Source of the DNA: JACPIA01 sp964655995
GTDB taxonomy: Bacteria; Patescibacteriota; Minisyncoccia; Phycocordibacterales; XYD1-FULL-46-19
Reading direction: 5' to 3'
Assembly (NCBI GenBank): GCA_964655995.1
Contig: CAZZPK010000005.1
Location: 1-52,615, forward strand
DNA length: 52,615 bases
Numbering within the stretch: position 1 is the first letter of the stretch; each line of letters begins with the position of its first letter. A program made the position numbers and the translations under genes. This document shows, one piece after another, positions 15,565-23,979 of this stretch. The notes beneath the pieces are model-generated. The model saw only the letters and a program-made list of their open reading frames with translations, had not been told where the DNA came from and ran no database searches.

Positions 15565-15602
15565 GGGCGTCTTGCGACTTCGGTCGGGGGGCGCTCTTTT
15601 TG
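15565..15602 (+). terminator. Intrinsic terminator with UUCG loop
   Basis: The stem is capped by CGAC-TTCG-GTCG (15575-15586), extended outwards with G-U pairs and GGGCG/CGCTC, then TTTTT. Confidence 0.8.
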
Positions 15603-15603
15603 T

Positions 15604-15632
15604 TTGACATTCTAGGGGTGGGGAGGTATGAT
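15604..15632 (+). promoter_or_regulatory. Promoter of secE-nusG-rplK with G-rich spacer
   Basis: TTGACA (15604-15609), a 17-nt spacer rich in G (AGGGGTGGGGAGG), TATGAT (15627-15632). The -35 overlaps the end of the preceding terminator's T-tract. Confidence 0.8.
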
Positions 15633-15676
15633 GGCCGTATCGCCCTCCGGGGCATTTTTAATTACTTTTAACTAAT

Positions 15677-15853
15677 ATGAATATCGTATCTTATCTTAAA
15701 GAGACCAAAGCCGAGCTCTCCCACGTCAGCTGGGCCACCCGCTCGCAAGCGGTGCAGTACACCGCTTTGGTGATTTTAATCTCCCTCGTAGTGAGCGCTT
15801 ATTTGGGTTTATTTGATTCCGTTTTTAGCTTTATTTTGAAATTGGTTATCTAA
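15677..15853 (+). CDS. secE: Preprotein translocase subunit SecE
   Basis: A 58-residue single-helix SecE. The amphipathic segment YLKETKAELSHVSWATRSQA (residues 6-25) carries the conserved E-x3-V-x-W-P/A-T/S motif, followed by one membrane helix (about 30-55). It stabilises SecY in the Sec translocon. Its position directly before nusG and rplK is the classic bacterial order and supports the call despite the short length. No Shine-Dalgarno precedes ATG 15677. Confidence 0.93.
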   Translation: MNIVSYLKETKAELSHVSWATRSQAVQYTALVILISLVVSAYLGLFDSVFSFILKLVI

Positions 15854-15865
15854 ATAAAAATATCT

Positions 15866-16411
15866 ATGGCTAAACAAGAACTTAATCAGGGTCGCAATTG
15901 GTACGCTATCCACACTTACGCCGGCTATGAGAATGCCGTCGCCCGTAACTTAAAACAGCGCATCGAGTCACTTGGCATGGAGGATAAGATTTTTAGCGTT
16001 ATTGTCCCAACAGAGAAGAAGGTCAAAATCAAGGGCGGCAAGCGGGTGACCGAGGATGAGAAGATTTACCCCGGCTATGTGTTGGTGGATATGATTGTTA
16101 CCGACGACTCGTGGTATGTGGTGCGCAACACTCCGCGCGTGACCGGCTTTATCGGCTCGGGAGTGGTGCCGGTACCACTGGAGAAAAAGGAGGTGGACGA
16201 GCTGTTTGCTCGGATGGAGGGGGCGACGACCAAACACGCCATCGACTTGGAGCTGGGCGAGGCGATACAGATTACCGACGGGCCGTTTAAGGACTTTGAG
16301 GGCAAGGTGAGCGAGATTGACTCCGAGCGCGGCAAGGTCAAGGTGCTGGTCTCGATGTTCGGCCGCGAGACGCCGGTGGAGCTCGACTTCTTGCAGGTTA
16401 AAAGAATATAA
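15866..16411 (+). CDS. nusG: Transcription termination/antitermination factor NusG
   Basis: A 181-residue NusG. The NGN domain has NWYAIHTYAGYENAVARNL (12-30), KIYPGYVLVDM (66-76) and VRNTPRVTGFIG. The C-terminal KOW domain starts around 128 (GEAIQITDGPFKDFEGKVSEID). It binds RNA polymerase and links it with Rho or the ribosome. No Shine-Dalgarno is visible (AAAATATCT before ATG). Co-transcribed with secE and rplK. Confidence 0.97.
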   Translation: MAKQELNQGRNWYAIHTYAGYENAVARNLKQRIESLGMEDKIFSVIVPTEKKVKIKGGKRVTEDEKIYPGYVLVDMIVTDDSWYVVRNTPRVTGFIGSGVVPVPLEKKEVDELFARMEGATTKHAIDLELGEAIQITDGPFKDFEGKVSEIDSERGKVKVLVSMFGRETPVELDFLQVKRI

Positions 16412-16433
16412 GGTAAGGTAAGCAAGTCTATTT

Positions 16434-16856
16434 ATGGCTAAAAAGGTAGTAAAACAAGTTAAATTACAAATCCCGGCTGGTAAGGCTAATCCGGCGCCAC
16501 CGGTAGGTCCGGCGCTCGGTCAGGCGGGTGTTAATATTGGTGAGTTTGTCCAGCGCTTTAACGCCGCCACGGCGCAAATGGGCAATGACATTATCCCGGT
16601 GATTATTTCCGTTTTTGAGGATCGGAGTTTTGATTTTATTTTAAAAACGCCGCCCGCTTCCAATTTGATCATGAAGGCGGCCGGGATCGAAAAGGGCTCA
16701 GGTAAAAACAAAGTCAGTAAGGCTGGTACCATAACCCGCGCCCAAGCCCGCGACATTGCCGAGAAAAAGTTGGCCGACTTAAACGCTCACGATCTCGACC
16801 AAGCCACTAAAATTATCGAAGGCTCCGCCCGCTCCATGGGCGTGGAGGTGAAGTAA
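16434..16856 (+). CDS. rplK: 50S ribosomal protein L11
   Basis: A 140-residue L11 with the N-terminal proline-rich KLQIPAGKANPAPPVGPALGQAGVNI and the C-terminal RNA-binding domain ending in AKIIEGSARSMGVEVK-like sequence. It forms the GTPase-associated centre on 23S rRNA. Unusually, the gene is followed by a terminator and not by rplA (L1); rplJ and rplL are about 31 kb downstream. Confidence 0.97.
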   Translation: MAKKVVKQVKLQIPAGKANPAPPVGPALGQAGVNIGEFVQRFNAATAQMGNDIIPVIISVFEDRSFDFILKTPPASNLIMKAAGIEKGSGKNKVSKAGTITRAQARDIAEKKLADLNAHDLDQATKIIEGSARSMGVEVK

Positions 16857-16866
16857 ATAAAGACTC

Positions 16867-16893
16867 AAAAACCCCGCCTTGGCGGGGTTTTTA
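16867..16893 (+). terminator. Intrinsic terminator after rplK
   Basis: AAAACCCCGCC / GGCGGGGTTTT, an 11-bp stem with a 2-nt apex, and a T-tract. It lies 10 nt after the rplK stop. Confidence 0.9.
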
Positions 16894-16944
16894 CTTTCTA
16901 CTTTCATTATGCTAGAACTATGAGCGGAAAGGAGGGCTAACCAT

Positions 16945-18052
16945 ATGATTCTGGCCCAACAAACGTTCCTTGAAATTATTCAAGGTCAAGCACCAATGAT
17001 CAGAGGGGTTGGTCCGGAGATGGTCCAGCCCAACAGTGTTGATTTGCCGATTGGTGGAGAAGTTTTTCGCCTCAAAGCGGCAGCCTTGCCGTCAGCTGAT
17101 GAATCGGTAGCGGATTTGATTAAGCATTTTTGCGCTTACTCATTTCCGGTCAAAGAGTCTGGTTCGGTTTTGGAGCGGGGGGCCTGTTATGCGATCCCGC
17201 TTTCGACTGAACTTTCTTTGACCACTGATTTCATGGCGGTCTTTTCACCCAAAAGTTCGACTGGGCGAGAGGATGTGCTGACTCGGGTGTTGTGTGATCG
17301 TTGTGGCAGTTACGATCAAACCCCGTACGGTTACCAAGGTCGACTGTGGCTTGAGGTGACGCCATTGTCATTTAATGTTCGAGTGACTCCGGGGTTGAGT
17401 TTGGTTCAGATGCGAATCAGAAACAAATTTGAACCGCTACCACGTGAGGAAATTGCTTTGCATCACAGCCGCTATGGTATTGTCCGCGATCAAAATGGGA
17501 AGAGTATTGATGTCGCCAAATTGGATTTGTCGGCGGAAGGTCTCTATTTCCACGTTGATTTGCGCCGACCGTTTATCGGCTTTGAAGCCAGAGACAATCC
17601 CGCCGGCGAAGTGTGGTTTAACGCCAAAAAGTCTCTCCGTTNNNNNNNNNNGTCGACTGACTCGCGACGACTGCGAGAACGATGAGCTTATCTTGGCGCC
17701 GGGGCGATTTTATCTCCTGACGACCATGGAGCGCATTGTCATCCCGCCGGATATTTGCGGTGAGTTGATGGTTTACGACCTGCAAAGCGGCGACTTCCGT
17801 TCTCATTACGCCGGGTTTTTTGACGGCGGTTTTGGTTTTGAGGCGGGGGGCACTCACGGTGTGCTTGAGGTGCGGGTGCGTGATGTCCCGTTTCGGATCA
17901 AGCATGGTCAGCGTATTTGTAAGATGGTTTTTGAACGTCCCGATCGGGTGCCGACCAAGTATTATGGTTTGGGACAGGGTAGTAATTATATCCAATCACA
18001 ACCATGCTTGGCCAAGCATTATGCCGATTGCGACAGTGCTTGGGTGAAGTAA
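16945..18052 (+). CDS. dcd: dCTP deaminase (long two-domain DCD type), interrupted by an assembly gap
   Basis: About 365 residues are visible on both sides of a run of 10 Ns (17642-17651), close to the usual length of the long DCD family (PF06559 type). The first part shows VQPNSVDLPIGGEVFRL and FSPKSSTGRED; the second carries GDFRSHYAGFFDGGFGFE and a trimer-like hydrophobic end. The family deaminates dCTP to dUTP (some also release dUMP), feeding dTMP synthesis. The frame changes across the Ns in a way that needs a gap length divisible by three, so 10 is a placeholder and the gene is probably intact. AAGGAGG precedes ATG 16945. The next gene starts 1 nt after the stop. Confidence 0.85.
17642..17651. 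other. Assembly gap (10 N)
   Basis: Ten undetermined bases inside the dCTP deaminase gene. The reading frames on the two sides imply a true length that is a multiple of three. Confidence 0.99.
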
Positions 18053-18053
18053 T

Positions 18054-18662
18054 ATGAAAAAGCTGGCCAGATTAAAATGGGTAGAGGAGAACTTTGGTCC
18101 GGAATTTGTTCTCCCTTATCGCGCTTGTACTACATGGACCCAAGTTGTTAAAGCGATTCGCGAGTTTGAATCAGCTGGTCATACTTGGGGACTACGTACC
18201 GATACTCGGGATGGCAAAACACAAGGGTTTCTCTTGCCTTTTCAGCTTCGCGGCACTGTGGATGGAGCAAAGCAGATATTTGAAGAGACGGGTGGTAAAT
18301 TGACTTACATCATTTCCCACAATATCCTTTCTTATGTTTGTAATGCTGTCGCCGTGCCGATTGATCAAGAATACATTTTCTTTGAATGGTCTTGTCATCC
18401 GACAAGGTCGCAGAGAGAGATGTACGAAGATCCGGAGTTGATACGAGAGGTGGTTGTTGGACCATTTCCGTCTAGTCATGGGCATCAATTGCTTCTTTGT
18501 GGGCGTGAGCTTGGGCCACTGATCAGAGGATTAACTCCAGAATCGAATTTGGCAGTTGACCTTAGATTAAGCACAATTTACCATCTTTTGGTTGGCCGCT
18601 CGGATGTCGACGAAGTAACTTTCAGTGTCCGGGCACCAGACAAAAAAGTGGTGATTTGGTAA
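18054..18662 (+). CDS. Unknown protein co-transcribed with dCTP deaminase
   Basis: A 202-residue soluble protein that I do not recognise. It begins with a helical segment (KKLARLKWVEENFG...), then alternating strands and helices including HTWGLRTDTRDGKTQGFLLPFQ (about 43-64) and YIFFEWSCHPTRSQREMYEDP (about 106-126). No membrane segment is seen. It starts 1 nt after the dcd stop, so it is very likely translated together with it, and lies upstream of the ThyX-like gene. A link to deoxynucleotide metabolism is suggested by context only. Confidence 0.7.
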   Translation: MKKLARLKWVEENFGPEFVLPYRACTTWTQVVKAIREFESAGHTWGLRTDTRDGKTQGFLLPFQLRGTVDGAKQIFEETGGKLTYIISHNILSYVCNAVAVPIDQEYIFFEWSCHPTRSQREMYEDPELIREVVVGPFPSSHGHQLLLCGRELGPLIRGLTPESNLAVDLRLSTIYHLLVGRSDVDEVTFSVRAPDKKVVIW

Positions 18663-18670
18663 CGAAGTGT

Positions 18671-18706
18671 CCGGGGAGCTCTAAAATAGCTCTCCGGATT
18701 TTTTAT
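18671..18706 (+). terminator. Intrinsic terminator of the dcd operon
   Basis: CCGGGGAGCT (18671-18680) pairs with AGCTCTCCGG (18688-18697) with one G-U pair, loop CTAAAAT, then ATTTTTTATT. Confidence 0.85.
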
Positions 18707-18807
18707 TTACAAAACCAGAGCAAAATGGTAGTTATGTGATTGGAATAATCAGTACCTGAACAAACAATCGAATCAAAACTACTCCAACCCAAAAAGGAGA
18801 AAAAGCA

Positions 18808-20178
18808 ATGAGTATCAAAGATTTAAAGCATGTAGTGAGGCCATTACCTAATGGGGGACAAGTTGTCTTGCTTAACACTGGGGCGGAGATTACCGCCGAA
18901 GATTTGGCAATGCTCCAAGCTCTTTACTCCCGCTCACCCAAGGGGATATATGAGCACTTGCAGAAGTTGGACGAAGTTGGCTCCGGTAAATTCATGGATA
19001 CCTTTTACGTTGGTTATGGTCACAAGTCGATTGGTGATTGCGGAGACACGGTCTTCTTTATCGAAGGGGTGTCGATGTTGGTGGCCAAGGCTGTCCAAGA
19101 CTGGATGCTTTACAACGGCCAAGAGTGCTCGACGCGTTATCTCGACTTTAGTAAGCAGCCATTTATTGACCCGCTTAATTCGACGGAGTCCCGTTCTCTG
19201 TTGGAGTATATGCGGGCAATCTACAGTCGCTATTTGCCTTTAGTAAAAGAGTTCGTAGCGGCATGTTTCCCGCGACAGGATGGCGAAGACGAAAAACAGT
19301 ATGATAAAGCAGTTAGTGCGCGTGCATTTGATGTCACGCGTTCTCTCTTGCCAGCGGGGGCCGCCACTTCTTTATCTTGGATGTCGAATTTGCGCCAAGT
19401 CACAGACAAGCTTCTTGAGCTGCGTCATCATCCATTGCCAGAAGTGAAAGCTGTGGCGGAAGCCATCGAATCAGCGATGATCGAGGCTTATCCACATTCT
19501 GTTCCAAAAAGGTATGATCAAACCGAATCATACTACCGAGAATGGATGTCTCTTGGATACCTACTAAACCCAGATTCATGGCCAAATGATGTAGTAATGT
19601 CTCGTGACGGGATTGACCAGTCTCAGCTACGCGAGTTTAGTGGCTGGTTGTACACCCGTCCGAACAAGGTCGAATTACCCAAAAAGGTTGCTCGGGCCGG
19701 TATGGCTCAATTCCGATTCTGCCTGGATTTCGGTTCGTATCGCGATATTCAGCGTCAACGAGCCGTTATTCAACAGATGCCGCTACTTTCAACCCGGTTT
19801 GGTTTTGAGCAGTGGTATTTAGATCAATTGCCATCAAGTTGGCTTGAGAATCTGCAGGGACACTTATCGTTCATTGAGAAGTTTGTTAGGGAAAATCGGT
19901 TTGAGGGAGTCCCTGACACACTTCTTCAGTACTATATACCGATGGGTTATCGAGTGCCATGCGAGGTCACTGGCGATTTGCCGGCGTTGGTTTATTTAGT
20001 TGAGCTTAGGTCTGGGAGTATGGTCCATCCCACACTTCGCATCAAAGCTCAGGCGATGGCGAAACTTCTTGAAGCTCAATATGGTAATTGCGGACTGCGG
20101 CTCCATGTTGATTACTCCGAAGTCGGGCGTTTCGACATCAAGCGCGGCAAGCAAGACATTGTCGAGAGGGTCGGGTAA
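18808..20178 (+). CDS. Tandem ThyX-like protein (flavin-dependent thymidylate synthase-like)
   Basis: A 456-residue protein with two ThyX-like halves. The first (about 60-215) has the family pattern HKSIGDCGDTVFFIEGVS, then QECSTRYLDF (105-114) and ARAFDVTRSLLPAGAAT...NLRQVTDKLLELR. The second (about 300-440) has YRDIQRQR (311-318) and LLSTRFGF. Ordinary ThyX is about 220-250 residues and carries RHRxxSxxxxSxRY. Here the first half keeps SxRY but has lost the RHR arginines, and the second has a diverged RQR. It may still make dTMP, or be a repurposed relative. AAGGAG precedes ATG 18808. The neighbours (dcd, glyA, MazG-like) fit thymidylate supply. Confidence 0.75.
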   Translation: MSIKDLKHVVRPLPNGGQVVLLNTGAEITAEDLAMLQALYSRSPKGIYEHLQKLDEVGSGKFMDTFYVGYGHKSIGDCGDTVFFIEGVSMLVAKAVQDWMLYNGQECSTRYLDFSKQPFIDPLNSTESRSLLEYMRAIYSRYLPLVKEFVAACFPRQDGEDEKQYDKAVSARAFDVTRSLLPAGAATSLSWMSNLRQVTDKLLELRHHPLPEVKAVAEAIESAMIEAYPHSVPKRYDQTESYYREWMSLGYLLNPDSWPNDVVMSRDGIDQSQLREFSGWLYTRPNKVELPKKVARAGMAQFRFCLDFGSYRDIQRQRAVIQQMPLLSTRFGFEQWYLDQLPSSWLENLQGHLSFIEKFVRENRFEGVPDTLLQYYIPMGYRVPCEVTGDLPALVYLVELRSGSMVHPTLRIKAQAMAKLLEAQYGNCGLRLHVDYSEVGRFDIKRGKQDIVERVG

Positions 20179-20189
20179 GTAACAAAACA

Positions 20190-20222
20190 CGGGCATTTGG
20201 CGTAACGCCAAATGCCCGTTTC
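20190..20222. terminator. Bidirectional terminator between thyX-like and DUF488 genes
   Basis: A perfect 13-bp stem CGGGCATTTGGCG (loop TAA) CGCCAAATGCCCG, with TTTCTTTT on the plus side and TGTTTTG on the minus side, between two convergent genes. Confidence 0.9.
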
Positions 20223-20224
20223 TT

Positions 20225-20632
20225 TTACAATAATACAATTTCTATTTCTGGATATTTCTTTTGCATGTATTCCAAAAGCAAAGAACGGTGACAGTATTGC
20301 GGTGTCTCCTCCACACAAAGCACAGTTACCACCGATTTTTCCTTGAGGATACAATAAAGGACTCCCAAAGCTGACTGTCCTTCTGGTGATTCAAGATACT
20401 CGGTGTAATAAGTCCTAAATTGATCCCAGGTTATTTCGTTACGATACCAGGCTCCGACGGTCCGCGGTCGAGGAGCAAGTGGTGGCATCCAACAGTCAGC
20501 ACTAGTGGCCACTTTCATCAATTGTAGATCGGGTGTCACCCCATCCTTTTCTGTCAAGCGACTTACAATCAATATCCGAAAACCATCCTCCGAGGTTTTT
20601 GATTTGAAGGCACAGCTTGATCTAAGAATCAT
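20225..20632 (-). CDS. DUF488 family protein
   Basis: A 135-residue DUF488 protein. The diagnostic part is GAWYRNEITWDQFRTYYTEYL (about 61-81) and the C-terminal ETPQYCHRSLLLEYM with the conserved cysteine-histidine. The biochemical role of the family is not established. Start ATG 20632 is chosen because AGGAGG lies 5 nt upstream; a GTG two codons earlier would abut it. It converges on the ThyX-like gene across a shared terminator and is divergent from glyA. Confidence 0.82.
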   Translation of the reverse strand: MILRSSCAFKSKTSEDGFRILIVSRLTEKDGVTPDLQLMKVATSADCWMPPLAPRPRTVGAWYRNEITWDQFRTYYTEYLESPEGQSALGVLYCILKEKSVVTVLCVEETPQYCHRSLLLEYMQKKYPEIEIVLL

Positions 20633-20695
20633 ACTCACCTCCTTTTCTTAAGGTATTTCTGGCATATTTAGGTGAGTTGTGCAACTATAGACAAA

Positions 20696-21925
20696 GTGAA
20701 TGACTCAAAAATTAAAGATTTAATACAAGCCGAGGAGGAGCGCCAAGCGGGCGTGGTCAATTTAATCGCGTCGGAGAATTATGTCTCGGCTGATGTCTTG
20801 GCCGCACTCGGATCAAAATTGACTAATAAATACGCCGAGGGTTACCCTGGCGCGCGTTATTACGGCGGCAACAGTGTCGCTGACGAGGTGGAGGAGGAGT
20901 GTCAAAAGCGAGCGCTCCAAGTTTTTGATTTGTCAGCCGATGAGTGGGCGGTCAATGTCCAACCACTCTCAGGTTCGCCAGCTAATGTGGCGGTATATTT
21001 AGCGCTAGTGCCACCGGGGGGCAAGATAATGGGGATGAGCTTAAGTGCGGGTGGGCATTTAACTCACGGCCATAAAGTCTCGATTACCGGTAAAATGTGG
21101 CAACAAGTGCCGTTTGGGGTAGACCCTAAAACGGAGCAGTTAGACTATGCTGAAATTAAAAAAATTGCTCTGGCCGAAAAGCCCAACATTATTGTTGCCG
21201 GATTTACCGCTTATCCTCGAGTGATTGAGTGGGCTAAGTTTCGGGAGATTACCGATGCTTGCGGTGCTTACTTGATGGTGGACATGTCGCACATTGCCGG
21301 CTTGGTAGCTGGCGGGGTATATCCATCACCCTTCCCTTACGCTGATGTGGTAACGACGACCACTCACAAAACTTTGCGCGGTCCACGCTCGGCGCTAATT
21401 TTTTCTCGTCGCGCTTGCCGGGTCTCAAAAATTCTCCCGGACAAGGAGGGGGAGTCGAATTTTAAAGACCCAGCTTCGCTAGTATCTATTTCTGAATTAA
21501 TCGACAAAGCCGTTTTCCCTGGGATGCAAGGTGGTCCGCATTTAAATCAAATTGCCGGGGTAGCTGTCGCTCTTGGTGAGGCGGCGACTCCGGAGTTTGC
21601 CGACTACGCCCAGCAAGTGATTAAAAACGCCCAAGCGTTAGCTGATGAATTGTCTCGACTTGGCTGGCGCTTGGTGGCAGGTGGTACGGACTCACATCTT
21701 TTGTTGGTGGACACTTGGAGCAATGGCCTTAGTGGTCGGGAGGCGAGTGATCGGTTGGAGGCGGCTGGGATTATTGTTAATAAAAATGCGATCCCGGGTG
21801 ATACTCGTCCACCGGTCGATCCCTCCGGTATCCGCCTTGGTACCGCGGCCGAGACGACGCGCGGTAAAACAGAGACGGATATGGTGGAGATTGCCCAGCG
21901 GATTAATAGTATTTTAAGAAAATAA
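20696..21925 (+). CDS. glyA: Serine hydroxymethyltransferase
   Basis: A 409-residue SHMT from GTG 20696 (an in-frame GTG at 20672 is an alternative). Motifs: LIASENYVS, KYAEGYPGARYYGG, GGHLTHGHKVS, VDMSHIAGLVAGG, and the PLP lysine K225 in TTTTHKTLRGPR. A short insertion (about 15 residues, SKILPDKEGESNFKDPA) lies between the PLP loop and FPGMQGGPH. It converts serine and tetrahydrofolate to glycine and 5,10-methylene-THF, the one-carbon donor for thymidylate synthesis. The MazG-like gene follows 3 nt later. Confidence 0.93.
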   Translation: MNDSKIKDLIQAEEERQAGVVNLIASENYVSADVLAALGSKLTNKYAEGYPGARYYGGNSVADEVEEECQKRALQVFDLSADEWAVNVQPLSGSPANVAVYLALVPPGGKIMGMSLSAGGHLTHGHKVSITGKMWQQVPFGVDPKTEQLDYAEIKKIALAEKPNIIVAGFTAYPRVIEWAKFREITDACGAYLMVDMSHIAGLVAGGVYPSPFPYADVVTTTTHKTLRGPRSALIFSRRACRVSKILPDKEGESNFKDPASLVSISELIDKAVFPGMQGGPHLNQIAGVAVALGEAATPEFADYAQQVIKNAQALADELSRLGWRLVAGGTDSHLLLVDTWSNGLSGREASDRLEAAGIIVNKNAIPGDTRPPVDPSGIRLGTAAETTRGKTETDMVEIAQRINSILRK

Positions 21926-21928
21926 TTT

Positions 21929-22258
21929 ATGGATTTTAAGACTTATCAAAAAGATTCGAGGGCGACAGCTATTTATCCGCAAGCGGGATCTAATTTTATT
22001 TACCCGACACTTGGCTTGGTGGGCGAGGCCGGCGAGGTGGCCGAGAAAATCAAAAAAATTATGCGGGACGATAATATGCAAGTATCAGGGCAAAAACGGG
22101 AGGAGATCGCCAAGGAGTTAGGTGATGTTTTGTGGTATGTCTCCCAATTGGCCACCGAGTTTAATTTGGATTTGGGAGAGATCGCCCAAGGTAATTTAGC
22201 TAAATTGCGATCTCGTTTGGAGCGGGGGACTTTGGCCGGTTCCGGCGACAATCGTTAA
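21929..22258 (+). CDS. MazG-like nucleotide pyrophosphohydrolase
   Basis: A 109-residue MazG/MazG-like protein. Metal-binding acidic motifs are visible: GEAGEVAEKIKK (about 33-44, ExxE) and EEIAKELGDVLWYVSQL (about 57-73, ExxxD). It hydrolyses NTPs or dNTPs to NMP and PPi, in house-cleaning of the nucleotide pool. It is co-transcribed with glyA. Confidence 0.88.
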   Translation: MDFKTYQKDSRATAIYPQAGSNFIYPTLGLVGEAGEVAEKIKKIMRDDNMQVSGQKREEIAKELGDVLWYVSQLATEFNLDLGEIAQGNLAKLRSRLERGTLAGSGDNR

Positions 22259-22272
22259 GTTGGGCTCCCGCA

Positions 22273-22281
22273 TGTTAAAAT
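22273..22281 (+). promoter_or_regulatory. Extended -10 element before argS
   Basis: TG-T-TAAAAT, 9 nt before ATG 22291. This predicts a start point within a few bases of the start codon. There is no Shine-Dalgarno. Confidence 0.5.
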
Positions 22282-22290
22282 AAGCTCAAA

Positions 22291-23940
22291 ATGATAACCG
22301 TTAAGTTAAAGGAGTTAATTAGCGAGGCTTGCGAGCAGGCGGGTTTTGGGGTGATGGAGGTTAAATTAGAGCATCCGGATGACTTAGCCAATGGTGATTA
22401 CGCTAGTAATGTGGCTTTAATGCTGGCTAAGCAAGTAGGCAAGTCTCCCCAACAAGTAGCTGAAGAGATTAAAACTAATTTCCCAACCAATGATCTAGTT
22501 TCTAAAATTGAGATAGCAGGGCCGGGGTTTTTAAACTTTTTTTTAGCTGACAGAGTTTTTACCGATCAAGTTAAGGCCGTTTTGGAACAAGGCGAGAGCT
22601 ACGGCCAAAATGAGGACGTTAAGGGTTATAAGGTGATGGTCGAGTACACCGACCCTAATCCGTTTAAGCTTTTTCATATTGGACACTTGATGTCTAACAC
22701 TATTGGCGAGGCCATTAGTCGCATTGCCGAGGCCAGCGGGGCCGAGGTTAAACGCGCTTGCTACCAAGGCGATGTGGGGATGCACGTCGCTAAAGCGATT
22801 TACGGCTTGCAAAACGGCCAGGATTTAAGCGCCGCTTACGCCTTTGGCGCTCAGGCTTATGAGGAGAGTGAGGCGGCTAAAGCGCAAATTGTTGAGCTGA
22901 ATAAAAAAATATATAACCGGAGTGATGAGGCGGTAAATAAGTTGTATGATACCGGCCGGGCGGAAAGTTTAAAACAATTTGAGATTATTTACCAAAAATT
23001 GGGGACCAAATTTGATTTTAACTTTTTTGAGAGCGAGGTGGCCGAGTTTGGCAAAGAGCTGGTGGAGAAAAGTCTCGATACGGTATTTACCAAGAGCGAT
23101 GGCGCGGTGGTGTACGCGGGCGAGCGGGAAGGTTTGCACACCCGGGTATTCATTAACTCCGAGGGTTTGCCTACTTACGAGGCTAAGGAGCTAGGGCTCG
23201 CTAAAATTAAATACGATAAATACCCGTATGATTACTCGATTGTGGTTACCGGTAATGAGATTACGGAGTATTTTAAAGTCCTGCTCTCGGCGCTAAAAAA
23301 GATCTTCCCCGATTTGGCAAATAAAACACGCCATGTGCCGCACGGCATGCTCCGTTTGCCGGGCGGCAAAATGTCGTCGCGGACGGGTGATGTCATTACG
23401 GCCGAAAGTTTGATTGCTGAAGTGAAAGAGAAAATTAAAACTAAAGTTGCCGAAGCAAAAAAGGAGAGTAATTTAACTGACGCAGTTTTGGAGCAGGTGG
23501 CCATTGGCGCCATTAAGTACTCGATTTTAAAACAAGATATTACTAAAGACATTATTTTTGATTTGGAAAAGTCGATCTCCTTTGAGGGTAGCTCTGGTCC
23601 CTACCTCCAATACACTTACGCCCGGACCCAGTCGGTGCTGGCTAAGGCCAAAGAGGAGGGTTTGGCCACTAATTTAACTCAAGCCGAGAGTCCGGGATTA
23701 GTAGAGAAGTTGCTCGCGCGTTACCCGGAGGCTGTCTACAAGGCAGGGGAGCATTTAGCACCACACTATCTCACTACTTACTTAACCGATCTGGCCGGCA
23801 GTTTTAACGCTTATTACGCTAACAATAAAATCGTAGGCAATGAGGCTAGTGGTTATCGCCTAGCCTTGACCGCCGCCGTCGGCCAAACGCTTAAAAACGG
23901 CCTCGGGTTGTTGGGTATTACTGCACCGGAGCGGATGTAG
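22291..23940 (+). CDS. argS: Arginyl-tRNA synthetase
   Basis: A 549-residue class I ArgRS. The N-terminal tRNA-binding domain (1-110) precedes the catalytic domain with YTDPNPFKLFHIGHLMSN (HIGH motif about 125-133) and PHGMLRLPGGKMSSRTGDVI (KMSS). The C-terminal DALR helical domain reads FEGSSGPYLQYTYARTQSVL. Length is typical. The mRNA is probably leaderless. Confidence 0.95.
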   Translation: MITVKLKELISEACEQAGFGVMEVKLEHPDDLANGDYASNVALMLAKQVGKSPQQVAEEIKTNFPTNDLVSKIEIAGPGFLNFFLADRVFTDQVKAVLEQGESYGQNEDVKGYKVMVEYTDPNPFKLFHIGHLMSNTIGEAISRIAEASGAEVKRACYQGDVGMHVAKAIYGLQNGQDLSAAYAFGAQAYEESEAAKAQIVELNKKIYNRSDEAVNKLYDTGRAESLKQFEIIYQKLGTKFDFNFFESEVAEFGKELVEKSLDTVFTKSDGAVVYAGEREGLHTRVFINSEGLPTYEAKELGLAKIKYDKYPYDYSIVVTGNEITEYFKVLLSALKKIFPDLANKTRHVPHGMLRLPGGKMSSRTGDVITAESLIAEVKEKIKTKVAEAKKESNLTDAVLEQVAIGAIKYSILKQDITKDIIFDLEKSISFEGSSGPYLQYTYARTQSVLAKAKEEGLATNLTQAESPGLVEKLLARYPEAVYKAGEHLAPHYLTTYLTDLAGSFNAYYANNKIVGNEASGYRLALTAAVGQTLKNGLGLLGITAPERM

Positions 23941-23958
23941 CTCGGGTAGTGCGCAGTG

Positions 23959-23967
23959 TGATATGCT
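23959..23967 (+). promoter_or_regulatory. Extended -10 element before ileS
   Basis: TG-A-TATGCT, ending 12 nt before ATG 23980, so the untranslated leader would be only a few bases. Confidence 0.45.
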
Positions 23968-23979
23968 GGGTTATTATCT

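Noticed and set aside
18808..20178. Calling the protein a plain ThyX
   Set aside because: Twice the normal length and lacks a clean RHR motif; kept as ThyX-like.
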